A stretch of 25,497 nucleotides of DNA. Origin: Halieaceae bacterium (lineage in GTDB: Bacteria > Pseudomonadota > Gammaproteobacteria > Pseudomonadales > Halieaceae). Numbering within the stretch: the first letter of the stretch is position 1; every line of letters starts with the position of its first letter. The stretch spans positions 1 to 25,497 of the forward strand of contig WTHO01000021.1 of assembly GCA_011523115.1 (NCBI GenBank), in the 5' to 3' direction. Position numbers and translations under genes: made by a program. The notes below the pieces were generated by a model. The model was not told the DNA's origin and did no database searches. It saw only the letters and a program-made list of their open reading frames with translations. This document shows, piece by piece, positions 15,841-24,847 of this stretch.

Positions 15841-16598
15841 AGCTTAAGATCGTAGTCCATCACAACCGGCGCGTGGTGGGAAAATGCCTGCTCTTCGTAT
15901 ACATAGCCTCGCTGAACATGATTCACCAAAAGCTCTGAGATGATTTGGGTGTCCGTGCGCAAGCCCCCGGCATCGTCGCCATCAGGCCACCACGTATAAG
16001 CTCCGGGTTCCTGGTCTGCCAGCGAGAACGCGTCGGCGTACCCACTGTCATACAGGTCCAGTAGCCATCCTCTCTCTGAGGCCGAAAGACCGGGGAGCGC
16101 TTGGCTGTTGCCGGCGTCCTCGGCATCGGCATGGTGCGCCATGAGCTCCCAGCCTCCACACAAAATGTAGCCACGGCGTTTATTCCGAACCTTTTCGAGA
16201 TGACCGCTGAGTTGGGACAGGAAGCCCAATTTATGTGCCATTGCCTCTGCGCTTCCCTGTCCAGAGGGCACCAACACCGAGCCGATACTGATGTCGGAGT
16301 AGTCCGCCTGAATGTAGAGGCCCTGAGCGTCGTAATCATCAAAACCCAGGCCCCAGATGATGGCCTTGGGCAGTTCTTTGCAGTAAATGGCAACGCCGTT
16401 CAGGCTGGGGTTGTCATAATGATCCAGAAAGTAGGGGTGGTAATGCTCGGGGAAAAAAGCATCGCCGCGCAGAGTGTGTTCTGCGCAACGTGTGTCCTGC
16501 AGGCAGATGATGTCTGCGTCTTGAGCAAACAGCCAGTCTAAACCGCCGACCTCTGCGGCCCGTTCGAGCCCCTCTGTGACGAGGCTGATGACTCTCAT
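15837..16598 (-). CDS. crc: Crc-like catabolite repression control protein (degenerate exonuclease III fold)
   Basis: A 253-residue member of the endonuclease/exonuclease/phosphatase family closest to Pseudomonas Crc, whose gene is also beside rph and pyrE. Shared blocks are [43 protein letters not shown] and [15 protein letters not shown]. Exonuclease III active-site positions are mostly changed: Asn7 is Val, the catalytic Glu is Asp35, GDMN is CGGW (147-150), and the Asp before the final His is His241; Asp216 and His242 remain. A nuclease is therefore unlikely. In Pseudomonas Crc acts with Hfq to repress translation of catabolic mRNAs; the same role here is inferred from similarity and synteny. 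ATG 16598 has AGGA 7 bases upstream. Confidence 0.85.
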   Translation of the reverse strand: MRVISLVTEGLERAAEVGGLDWLFAQDADIICLQDTRCAEHTLRGDAFFPEHYHPYFLDHYDNPSLNGVAIYCKELPKAIIWGLGFDDYDAQGLYIQADYSDISIGSVLVPSGQGSAEAMAHKLGFLSQLSGHLEKVRNKRRGYILCGGWELMAHHADAEDAGNSQALPGLSASERGWLLDLYDSGYADAFSLADQEPGAYTWWPDGDDAGGLRTDTQIISELLVNHVQRGYVYEEQAFSHHAPVVMDYDLKL

Positions 16599-16711
16599 TG
16601 CTAGTCCTGCTTGCTGTGATCCCATATCATACGGTGAAATGAAGAACCCAGACTGCGCCCCGGCTGAGATTCAGGACCGTTGGTCGCAGTCAAGGTCCTC
16701 TGCAACGCCAT

Positions 16712-16715
16712 GGAG
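16712..16715 (+). promoter_or_regulatory. Shine-Dalgarno GGAG favouring the pyrE GTG start
   Basis: GGAG is 6 bases before GTG 16722. It lies inside the alternative start region at ATG 16710, which itself has only a distant AAGG, so the GTG start is preferred. Confidence 0.55.
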
Positions 16716-16721
16716 TCAGGT

Positions 16722-17378
16722 GTGAGTGACGCAACGCAAAGTTATCGGCAGGACTTTATTGAACTCGCTTTGGAGTGCGAGGTGCTGCAGTTCGGCGAAT
16801 TTGAACTGAAGTCAGGCCGTGTGAGCCCCTATTTTTTTAACGCGGGCAAAATATCTTCAGGGGCAGCGCTCGCCAGACTCGGGCGATGTTATGCAGCGGC
16901 GCTGTCCCACTCCAAACTCTCGCCAGATATGTTATTCGGGCCCGCTTATAAAGGGATCCCATTGGTTGCCAGTACAGCCACGGCCTTGTTTAGCGACCAT
17001 GATATTGATTTGCCCTTTGCGTTTAACCGAAAAGAAGCCAAAACGCATGGTGAGGGGGGCAATATTGTGGGGGCCAAGCTCCGAGGCGACGTGGTGGTGG
17101 TGGACGACGTGATGACCGCCGGAACGGCTATCAAGGAGTCCATGGCGATATTAGATGACGCGGGTGCGCGTGGTATCGGCGTTCTGATTGGTCTTGACCG
17201 TTGCGAGCGAGGCGCGGGTGAGCTCTCTGCGGTGCAACAGGTCGAGCAGGATTTCGGGTTGGGTGTAACCAGCGTCATCTCCTTGCACGACATCATCGAG
17301 TGGGTGCAAAGCGCCCCGAATATGACGGCCCATCTAGAGGCGCTTGAGCGATACCGGGAGCGATATGGTGTTACCTAG
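16722..17378 (+). CDS. pyrE: orotate phosphoribosyltransferase
   Basis: A 218-residue enzyme of pyrimidine synthesis, transferring PRPP to orotate to give OMP. It contains [30 protein letters not shown], the flexible loop [14 protein letters not shown] and the PRPP motif [14 protein letters not shown], all as in E. coli PyrE (213 aa). GTG 16722 gives the family N-terminus [19 protein letters not shown] 16710 would add four residues. The next gene starts inside pyrE (17365), so the two are almost certainly translationally coupled. The leader (16673-16699) can form alternative small hairpins. The E. coli rph-pyrE attenuator arrangement does not apply, because crc lies between on the other strand. 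Confidence 0.97.
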   Translation: MSDATQSYRQDFIELALECEVLQFGEFELKSGRVSPYFFNAGKISSGAALARLGRCYAAALSHSKLSPDMLFGPAYKGIPLVASTATALFSDHDIDLPFAFNRKEAKTHGEGGNIVGAKLRGDVVVVDDVMTAGTAIKESMAILDDAGARGIGVLIGLDRCERGAGELSAVQQVEQDFGLGVTSVISLHDIIEWVQSAPNMTAHLEALERYRERYGVT

Positions 17379-18024
17379 AGTAAGAGCCCTCTCTGCCGGG
17401 TTAGCGCTCGTCGCGCTCTCCGCAACCGGTCTTGCAGCTGAACTCTACCGCTACCAGAACGAGGCCGGTGTGACGGTGGTGAACTGGGCGATCCCGGCGG
17501 CATACGTCACGAACGGCTACGAGGTGCTCAATGAAGCGGGGCAGGTGGTTCGCGTTGTGGCGCCCGCAAAAACGGACACTGAACTCGAGAGAGAGGCGGC
17601 TCAAGCCCGGGTTAGAGACGCAGAAGCTGCGGCTGAGGCTGCGCAACTCGAGCGTGATACCTTTTTATTGCGACGCTACAGTACGGTCGCAGACATTGAG
17701 GCGGCCCGCGACCGGTCGCTTCGGGAACTGGATATCCGGATATCAATTCTCAATAGCCAACGGGCAACCTTGGCCGATCAACTTGCCCGTCACGAGGCGA
17801 AGCTGGCATCCAGCGCCGCAGCGGGCGACTCGGCCAGCCAGTACGAGCAGGAGACGGTGGCTGCGCTACGAGCCGAGATCGCAAGCCTTGATGAGGCCAT
17901 GGCGGGCAGGAAGCAGCAGTCTGCGGCGCTGGCAGACGCGTATGCCAGCGACATGGCGCGTTTTGCCGAGTTGGAAGACATTGTGGCGTTGCGCCGACAG
18001 TTAAGCTCCCCCGACACGCAGTAG
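17365..18024 (+). CDS. secreted DUF4124 domain protein with C-terminal coiled coil
   Basis: A 219-residue protein of unknown function. Residues 1-25 form a signal peptide ([19 protein letters not shown], with likely cleavage before Glu26). Residues 26-66 match the DUF4124 pattern: [17 protein letters not shown], then [20 protein letters not shown]. From about residue 72 to 213 the chain is rich in Ala, Glu, Gln, Arg and Leu with heptad character, indicating a long helical coiled coil. It should be periplasmic or envelope-associated. ATG 17365 has GGGAG about 5 bases upstream and overlaps pyrE by 14 bases. DUF4124 proteins are widespread in gammaproteobacteria without an assigned role; a structural or scaffolding role is a guess only. 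Confidence 0.85.
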   Translation: MVLPRVRALSAGLALVALSATGLAAELYRYQNEAGVTVVNWAIPAAYVTNGYEVLNEAGQVVRVVAPAKTDTELEREAAQARVRDAEAAAEAAQLERDTFLLRRYSTVADIEAARDRSLRELDIRISILNSQRATLADQLARHEAKLASSAAAGDSASQYEQETVAALRAEIASLDEAMAGRKQQSAALADAYASDMARFAELEDIVALRRQLSSPDTQ

Positions 18025-18040
18025 CAAGACTGATTAGCGC

Positions 18041-18661
18041 TTAATGCTGAGAGGCAATGCCGGGCTTCATCAGCTCTGCGGTAAGCACCGTCCATTGTTC
18101 TGCCCAACCCTCGGTCGGTAAACGCCGAAACTCGCTGCGGCAGTATTGATTCACCCGCCCGTCAGCGGCGGCCATGAGCAATTCTGCAGCCGTTTTCACG
18201 GCAACCTGAGGGCGCAGCCCTTCCCGTAGTTCAGCTTCCCGCAGGTATTGCCGTAACTGAGTTTCCAGACGTTCATAGAGTTGTGCGACCTGATGGTGGA
18301 GGCGCTCGGACTCGCCTGTGAGGGCGCGGCCAGTGAGCAGCCGGGTAATACCGGGGTTCCGCTCGCAAAACTCGATGAAGAGTCTGAGAAGGCCCTGACA
18401 CTGCGTGATGGCACCGGCTTGTTGTTCAGATAGCCTGCCGATGCGGGCGAAGAGCGTATCTTCTGCAAAGGCAATCAGCGCCTCAAACATTTTGGTTTTC
18501 GAGGGAAAGTGTCTGTAAAGCGCGGCTTCGGAGACGCCGACGGAGGCAGCAATTTTTGCCGTGGTGATCCGCGTATCCGGCGTTTCTTCGAGCATCTTAG
18601 CCAGCGCTTCCAGAATCTGCTGTTTGCGGTGAACGACTGTCGAGTTGCCGCGGTCGGGCAT
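18041..18661 (-). CDS. slmA: nucleoid occlusion factor SlmA (TetR family)
   Basis: A 206-residue TetR-like protein with the helix-turn-helix ITTAKIAASVGVSEAALYRHFPSKTKMFEALI at about 32-63 (cited as one motif; the key part is SVGVSEAALYRHFPSK), nearly identical to E. coli SlmA. FIEFCERNPGITRLLTGRAL and LYERLETQLRQYLRE are the matching ligand-domain segments that bind FtsZ. SlmA binds SBS sites on the nucleoid and disassembles FtsZ over it. ATG 18661 fits the family start. It converges on the DUF4124 gene (16-base gap) and lies downstream of argB on the same strand, 70 bases apart. Confidence 0.95.
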   Translation of the reverse strand: MPDRGNSTVVHRKQQILEALAKMLEETPDTRITTAKIAASVGVSEAALYRHFPSKTKMFEALIAFAEDTLFARIGRLSEQQAGAITQCQGLLRLFIEFCERNPGITRLLTGRALTGESERLHHQVAQLYERLETQLRQYLREAELREGLRPQVAVKTAAELLMAAADGRVNQYCRSEFRRLPTEGWAEQWTVLTAELMKPGIASQH

Positions 18662-18731
18662 TGGATTTTACTCGCCCCTAAATAGTCTGATGCTAATCAG
18701 AGACGCCCGCCTGCGCAAACCGGCCTCGACG

Positions 18732-19727
<996 letters not shown>

Positions 19728-20930
19728 TCACTCGCTCAGTTGAGTCGCCAGTGCCGCAACAATGTGTTCTGCGATGACATACTTGCTCGCCAGCGCTAAG
19801 TGGGTCTCGTTTTCAGCGGTAATGAGGTGAACGGCGTTCTGGTTGGAGCCAAAGGTCGTCTCCGGTGCGCTGACATCATTGGCGATAATCATATCCAGGC
19901 CCTTGCGTAATCTTTTGGCTCGCGCGTGGCTGAGCAGATCATGGGTCTCTGCGGCAAACCCTGCGACGATTCGGGGGCGGTTGGGCAGTTGCGCAACTGT
20001 CGCGATAATGTCTGGATTCTCGACAAGATCAAGGCTGAGCCCGCGGCCCTCTTGTTTCTTCATTTTCTCGCTTGCCTTTGCTGCCGGGCGATAGTCCGCC
20101 ACCGCCGCCGCGCCAATGAAAAAATCCGCATCGCCGGCCAGCTTTGTCGCTGCGTCACACATTTCAACTGCCGAGGTCACCTGGTGCACAGTGACCCGCG
20201 CTGGTGGTTCCAGAGCGACGGGGCCCGATATCAGTTCAACTTGAGCGCCAGCGGCCGCAAAGGCCTGCGCCAAGGCGTAGCCCATCTTGCCTGAGCTGTG
20301 ATTGCTCAGGTAGCGCACGGGGTCAATGGCTTCCCGGGTAGGGCCTGCGGTAATGACTACGCGTCTCCCCTCCAAAGATCGGTTTTCGAAGCGCTCACTC
20401 AAGGTTGCCACGATCGCCTCAGGTTCAAGCAGTCGCCCCGGCCCAATATCGCCGCATGCCTGCTCTCCCGCATCTGGCCCGATAATCTGTATGCCTCGCG
20501 ATGCCAGAAGCGCAACGTTGTCCTGAGTGGCAGCGTGAGCCCACATTTGCTGATTCATGGCCGGTGCTACGGCAACCGGTGCAGGCGTTGCGAGCGCAAC
20601 GGTGGTGAGCAAATCGTCTGCCCGCCCCTGCGCGAGACGCGCGATCACATCTGCGGTGGCCGGTGCGATGACCATCAAATCAGCCCAGCGAGCCAATTCG
20701 ATATGCCCCATACCGGCTTCAGCTTCCTCGTCAAGGAGCTCTGTATGGGTGGGCTCACCGGACAGCGCTTGCATGGTGAGCGGAGTGATGAATTCTGTGG
20801 CCCCTCGGGACAGCACCACCCGAACCGCGGCACCTTGCTTTTTGAGCAGCCGCACGAGCTCAGCCCCCTTATAGGCGGCGATGCCTCCCGAAATAGCGAC
20901 CAGTATGTGGCGTTGATGCAGGCGGCCCAT
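19728..20930 (-). CDS. coaBC: bifunctional phosphopantothenoylcysteine decarboxylase / phosphopantothenate-cysteine ligase
   Basis: A 400-residue fusion enzyme of coenzyme A synthesis (Dfp). The N-terminal CoaC flavoprotein half has ISGGIAAYKGAEL, catalytic His76 in GHIELARWAD, PAMN (123-126) and Cys159 in EQACGDIGPGRL. The CoaB half begins about residue 188 with VVITAGPTREAIDPVRYLSNHSSGKMG, including Asn210, then AAVADYRP and KMKK with Lys289 (motif quoted by its key residues). It converts phosphopantothenate, cysteine and CTP to phosphopantetheine. ATG 20930 has GAGGG upstream. CoaD, a later step of the pathway, is encoded at 22477-22965. Neither dut nor algC separates this gene from argB. 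Confidence 0.97.
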   Translation of the reverse strand: MGRLHQRHILVAISGGIAAYKGAELVRLLKKQGAAVRVVLSRGATEFITPLTMQALSGEPTHTELLDEEAEAGMGHIELARWADLMVIAPATADVIARLAQGRADDLLTTVALATPAPVAVAPAMNQQMWAHAATQDNVALLASRGIQIIGPDAGEQACGDIGPGRLLEPEAIVATLSERFENRSLEGRRVVITAGPTREAIDPVRYLSNHSSGKMGYALAQAFAAAGAQVELISGPVALEPPARVTVHQVTSAVEMCDAATKLAGDADFFIGAAAVADYRPAAKASEKMKKQEGRGLSLDLVENPDIIATVAQLPNRPRIVAGFAAETHDLLSHARAKRLRKGLDMIIANDVSAPETTFGSNQNAVHLITAENETHLALASKYVIAEHIVAALATQLSE

Positions 20931-21014
20931 AGGCCCTCACGGCTACAAATTCGGGGGCACCCTAGCATTTGCCGGGGTTTTTGCACACTTGGATTCGTTG
21001 CCGGCGAGCCTTGC

Positions 21015-21050
21015 TTGCGCCCCCAAGGCCCCTCTGGTATAAAACGCGCC
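21015..21050 (+). promoter_or_regulatory. candidate promoter of rpmB-rpmG with GC-rich discriminator
   Basis: TTGCGC (21015-21020), a 17-base spacer and TATAAA (21038-21043), followed by ACGCGCCC. The -10 is strong and the -35 weak. The GC-rich stretch between the -10 and the expected start near 21050 is typical of promoters turned down by ppGpp and DksA in enterobacteria. Regulation here is inferred from that pattern only. Confidence 0.55.
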
Positions 21051-21076
21051 CTCTAGATATCTGGATGAAAATCATC

Positions 21077-21313
21077 ATGTCACGTGTCTGTCAGGTAACG
21101 GGAAAGCGGCCCGTCACCGGAAATAACGTTTCTCACGCCAAGAATCGTACCAAGCGACGGTTCTTGCCGAACCTACACAACCATCGCTTTTGGGTAGAGT
21201 CAGAGAAACGCTTCGTTTCGTTGCGGCTCTCCTCAAAGGGCATGCGGATCATTGATAAGCGGGGCATCGACGCGGTCCTAGAGGACTTGCGTGCCCGCGG
21301 CGAGAAAGTCTGA
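21077..21313 (+). CDS. rpmB: 50S ribosomal protein L28 (bL28)
   Basis: A 78-residue ribosomal protein with the full family sequence in outline: [50 protein letters not shown] and a C-terminal GIDAVL. Length equals E. coli L28. ATG 21077 gives the [10 protein letters not shown] start; the ribosome site is weak (GGATGAAA). rpmG follows after 10 bases. No radC gene lies between coaBC and rpmB, unlike in E. coli. Confidence 0.98.
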   Translation: MSRVCQVTGKRPVTGNNVSHAKNRTKRRFLPNLHNHRFWVESEKRFVSLRLSSKGMRIIDKRGIDAVLEDLRARGEKV

Positions 21314-21323
21314 GGATTGAATC

Positions 21324-21479
21324 ATGCGCGAAAAAATTAGAATGAATTCGACGGCGGGTACCGGTCATTTTTACACCACGGACAAGAACAAGCGGACCAT
21401 GCCCGACAAGCTTGAAATGAAAAAGTACGACCCGGTCGCGCGTAAGCACGTGATCTACAAGGAAGCCAAGATCAAGTAA
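21324..21479 (+). CDS. rpmG: 50S ribosomal protein L33 (bL33), zinc-free type
   Basis: A short 51-residue gene translated directly from the sequence: it begins [19 protein letters not shown] and ends [11 protein letters not shown], matching E. coli L33 closely except for a shorter N-terminus. It has no cysteine pairs, so it is the C-minus, zinc-independent form. GAGGA lies about 8 bases before ATG 21324. It is cotranscribed with rpmB and ends 21 bases before a strong intrinsic terminator. Confidence 0.97.
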   Translation: MREKIRMNSTAGTGHFYTTDKNKRTMPDKLEMKKYDPVARKHVIYKEAKIK

Positions 21480-21500
21480 CTTCGGCGGCATCCAATCGAG

Positions 21501-21530
21501 AACCCCGGCATAACGCCGGGGTTTTTGTTT
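21501..21530 (+). terminator. Rho-independent terminator after rpmG
   Basis: A 9-base stem AACCCCGGC (21501-21509) pairs with GCCGGGGTT (21515-21523) across a 5-base loop and runs into a T-rich tail (TTTTTGTTT). It ends the rpmB-rpmG transcript before mutM and is the clearest terminator in the window. Confidence 0.95.
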
Positions 21531-21618
21531 GTCACCGCGCTATTCTTGTTTTAACTACCGAAGAGTCCGGTCAACGGGCGGTAGGACCCCGAAGATCGCA
21601 GACTTTGATGTAACGAGC

Positions 21619-22428
21619 ATGCCTGAGCTACCAGAAGTTGAAACCACCCGAAGAGGGATTTCACCCCATGTTCTGGGCCGGAAGGTGCAGAAGGTGGTTG
21701 TCCGCGAGTCACGACTGCGCTGGCCCGTACCCGAACAGTTAGAGCAAGCGCTCTCCGGAGCGCGAATCACGGCTGTGAATCGCCGTGCCAAGTACCTGTT
21801 GGTGGAGACTGATAGCGGCATATTAATGGTGCATTTAGGCATGTCTGGCAGCCTGAGAATCATGCCTGCCGGGACGCCGCCGCTTTTCCACGATCACATC
21901 GATGTCGTGCTTGATGATGGAAATTGTCTCCGCTACCACGACCCGCGTCGGTTCGGCAGCTTTCATTGGCTGGACAGCCCTGCTCATCCCTTGCTTGATC
22001 ATTTAGGCCCGGAACCCTTGTCGACGGCGTTTAGCGGTGCCTATCTGTATGAGCGATCACGCCGCCGGCAGCTATCGGTTAAACAGTTTGTCATGGATGG
22101 CAAGGTCGTCGTGGGGGTGGGCAATATCTACGCCAATGAAGCACTCTTTATGGCGGGCATCCACCCTGCGCGCGCGGCCGGCCGCGTTGCGCTCAAGCGA
22201 TATGAATCTCTGGCCGAGACGATCAAAACCGTTCTGCGTGACGCAATCGAGCAAGGTGGCACCACCCTGCGAGATTTTGTGGGTGGTGATGGGTCGCCGG
22301 GATATTTTGCGCAGCAACTTCGGGTATACGGCCGTCAGGGCCAGCCCTGCAGGGCTTGCAAGTCGGTCCTAAAAGAAATCCGGCAAAGCGGTCGTAGCAC
22401 GGTTTTTTGTCCGGGCTGCCAGCGCTGA
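21619..22428 (+). CDS. mutM: formamidopyrimidine-DNA glycosylase (Fpg/MutM)
   Basis: A 269-residue base-excision repair enzyme that removes 8-oxoguanine and formamidopyrimidines and nicks the strand. The N-terminal catalytic [13 protein letters not shown] (Pro2, Glu3 and Glu6), RRAKYLLVE with the catalytic-region Lys, [31 protein letters not shown] and the C-terminal zinc finger C-x2-C-x16-C-x2-C starting at CRAC are all present, so it should be active. ATG 21619 is fixed by the need for Pro at position 2 and gives E. coli length. No clear ribosome site or promoter is seen, although the upstream terminator implies an independent promoter in 21531-21618. Confidence 0.97.
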   Translation: MPELPEVETTRRGISPHVLGRKVQKVVVRESRLRWPVPEQLEQALSGARITAVNRRAKYLLVETDSGILMVHLGMSGSLRIMPAGTPPLFHDHIDVVLDDGNCLRYHDPRRFGSFHWLDSPAHPLLDHLGPEPLSTAFSGAYLYERSRRRQLSVKQFVMDGKVVVGVGNIYANEALFMAGIHPARAAGRVALKRYESLAETIKTVLRDAIEQGGTTLRDFVGGDGSPGYFAQQLRVYGRQGQPCRACKSVLKEIRQSGRSTVFCPGCQR

Positions 22429-22476
22429 TCCGTCTGGGCGGTCAACGCCGCAGTCGCAACCCGATACGACCCCGCC

Positions 22477-22995
<519 letters not shown>

Positions 22996-23027
22996 CTACA
23001 CAAGTCTTTAAAAGCCGACAAACCGTG

Positions 23028-23624
23028 CTATTTCGCTTCTAGGCGCGGTTTTAGCAGGCGATATAGGACATCCCCGGCCGTTTTCTCACGGTGCACCTCA
23101 TAGAGCGCCTCCGGGACGGATTCGGGCGCGGATCGCCTGCTTTCAAAATAAACAAAGCTGCCTTTGTGAAGGCGGGCATTGGCCGCAAGCTGATGCAGGG
23201 CCGGTTCGCCCAAACCACAATCAAAGGGTGGATCCACGAATACGATATCCCAAGCCTCGTGCTCACCAGCAAGGTATTCGGCTGCAGTCGAGAGCGCAGT
23301 AGCCGGGTCATCAGGCGCGGGATTTGCGCCCAGTGCGGAAAGGTTATTCCTGATGGATAGCAGCGCTTGCTCATCGGCATCAACAAAGTCACAGGAGGCA
23401 GCGCCGCGAGATAGCGCCTCCAGACCCAGAGCCCCGGATCCCGCGAAGAGGTCAAGGCACCTCGCGTCAGCGATCACCGGCGTGAGCCAGTTAAACAATG
23501 TTTCGCGCACTCGGTCACCCGTTGGCCGCAGCCCGGGGCGGTTTACCACCGTCAGCTTTCGCCCGCGCCACATGCCGCCGATAATCCTGAGCTGAGCAGC
23601 GGTTTGTTTTGGCGCAGGCTTCAT
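23028..23624 (-). CDS. rsmD: 16S rRNA (guanine-N2)-methyltransferase RsmD
   Basis: A 198-residue SAM-dependent enzyme that methylates G966 of 16S rRNA. It shows RIIGGMWRGRKLTV near the N-terminus, RPTGDRVRETLFNWL, the SAM loop LDLFAGSGALGLEALSRG (57-74) and the catalytic DPPF (131-134). Length equals E. coli RsmD (198). ATG 23624 has AAAGG 8 bases upstream. The gene is divergent from ftsY by 95 bases and precedes coaD; the rsmD/ftsY pairing is widely conserved. Confidence 0.97.
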   Translation of the reverse strand: MKPAPKQTAAQLRIIGGMWRGRKLTVVNRPGLRPTGDRVRETLFNWLTPVIADARCLDLFAGSGALGLEALSRGAASCDFVDADEQALLSIRNNLSALGANPAPDDPATALSTAAEYLAGEHEAWDIVFVDPPFDCGLGEPALHQLAANARLHKGSFVYFESRRSAPESVPEALYEVHREKTAGDVLYRLLKPRLEAK

Positions 23625-23719
23625 ACTGTAACCTTTTACGGGGTGCTAGACTGCCAACACAAGTGAGTCGGTCAGCGGCGCCCAGTGGACCTGAAGCCCT
23701 CAGTCGAGTCAAACGGATC

Positions 23720-24820
23720 ATGAAGTTATTCAAACGTCGCGCCAAGCCTGACAGCGGTACTCCAGCAGCCTCACCAACCGAGGCGATCGATGGCGCCTCA
23801 GCCGAAGAAGTTGAACCGGGTCAGATGCCCGACACTTCCAGTGCCGACTCGACAATCCAGTTCGGTGTTGAACAAGCAGGTGATTCTGAACCCCTGGCGG
23901 CGCCTGCGGGGATGTTCGGGCGCCTTCGGGATGGGCTGAGTCGCAGCAGGAGTCAGATCACTGACGGGCTGGCTACGCTGGTACTGGGCAAAAAGCAGTT
24001 GGATCCGGCCTTGATGGAGGCGCTGGAAGAACAATTGATTATGGCCGATCTTGGGCTTGAGGCGACGCATCGCGTGCTCGAACTGCTGCGCCAGAGGCTC
24101 GACCGTAAGGCACTGGGGACAGAGGAAACGGTGATGTCCGCGCTCAAGGAGACACTGACAGAGCTACTCGCCGAACAACAAAAGCCGCTGGATATCATCG
24201 CGCATCAACCGTTTGTTATCTTGGTCGTTGGGGTAAACGGCGCTGGCAAGACCACCACCATCGGCAAATTGGCGAGTCGGCTCAAAAAAGACGGAAAGAG
24301 TGTGATGCTCGCTGCGGGTGATACTTTTCGGGCTGCCGCAGTGGAGCAACTCCAGGAGTGGGGAGATCGACACGATGTACCCGTGATCGCCCAGCACACC
24401 GGCGCCGATAGCGCCTCGGTCCTTTATGATGCGCTGGCCGCTGCTAAGGCTCGCAGCGTCGACGTATTGATTGCTGACACTGCCGGAAGGCTACAGAACA
24501 AATCTCATTTGATGGACGAGCTCAGCAAGGTTGTGCGCGTGATGCGCAAGCAGGATGAGAGGGTTCCCCATGAGACGCTCCTCGTACTGGATGCTGGCAC
24601 AGGACAGAACGCTGTCTCACAGGCCATCGAGTTTGATCAGGCAGTGGGTGTGACCGGTGTTGCGGTCACCAAGCTCGACGGGACGGCTCGCGGAGGCGTG
24701 TTATTTGCCATCGCGCATAAACTCAATCGCCCGATCAGGTATGTCGGAGTGGGCGAGCAATCAGACGATCTCCGTGATTTTGTCGCGCGGGATTTTGTCA
24801 GTGCGCTTTTGGATGCGTAA
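23720..24820 (+). CDS. ftsY: signal recognition particle receptor FtsY
   Basis: A 366-residue SRP GTPase that receives ribosome-nascent chain complexes at the membrane. The N-terminal A region (about 1-60) is acidic and short compared with E. coli. The N domain follows (about 65-155). The G domain has GVNGAGKTTT (171-180), DTFRAAA (201-207), DTAGR (253-257) and TKLD (317-320) followed by GTARGG. The ATG 23720 start MKLFKRR resembles the basic start of other FtsY proteins; the ribosome site is weak and the frame is open further upstream. An extended -10-like TGCTAGACT (23644-23652) may be its promoter, without a good -35. ftsE begins 27 bases after the stop. Confidence 0.97.
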   Translation: MKLFKRRAKPDSGTPAASPTEAIDGASAEEVEPGQMPDTSSADSTIQFGVEQAGDSEPLAAPAGMFGRLRDGLSRSRSQITDGLATLVLGKKQLDPALMEALEEQLIMADLGLEATHRVLELLRQRLDRKALGTEETVMSALKETLTELLAEQQKPLDIIAHQPFVILVVGVNGAGKTTTIGKLASRLKKDGKSVMLAAGDTFRAAAVEQLQEWGDRHDVPVIAQHTGADSASVLYDALAAAKARSVDVLIADTAGRLQNKSHLMDELSKVVRVMRKQDERVPHETLLVLDAGTGQNAVSQAIEFDQAVGVTGVAVTKLDGTARGGVLFAIAHKLNRPIRYVGVGEQSDDLRDFVARDFVSALLDA

Positions 24821-24835
24821 CTCCTGGATGCGTAA
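24810..24835 (+). repeat. direct repeat over the ftsY stop codon
   Basis: TGGATGCGTAA occurs at 24810-24820, including the ftsY stop, and again at 24825-24835, four bases apart (15-base period). It looks like a small duplication that copied the stop region between ftsY and ftsE. Confidence 0.85.
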
Positions 24836-24847
24836 AGAGCTCGGTGC

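Noticed and set aside
18030..18046. AGCGCT-centred imperfect dyad between the DUF4124 gene and slmA
   Set aside because: The arms do not extend perfectly and there is no T-tract, so it does not qualify as a terminator.
20298..21056. 252-codon + strand frame over coaBC and the rpmB promoter
   Set aside because: It covers conserved coaBC motifs on the other strand and runs into the promoter region; no domain is recognisable.
22437..22449. GGCG-loop-CGCC hairpin between mutM and coaD as terminator
   Set aside because: The stem is only four base pairs and lacks a T-run on either strand.
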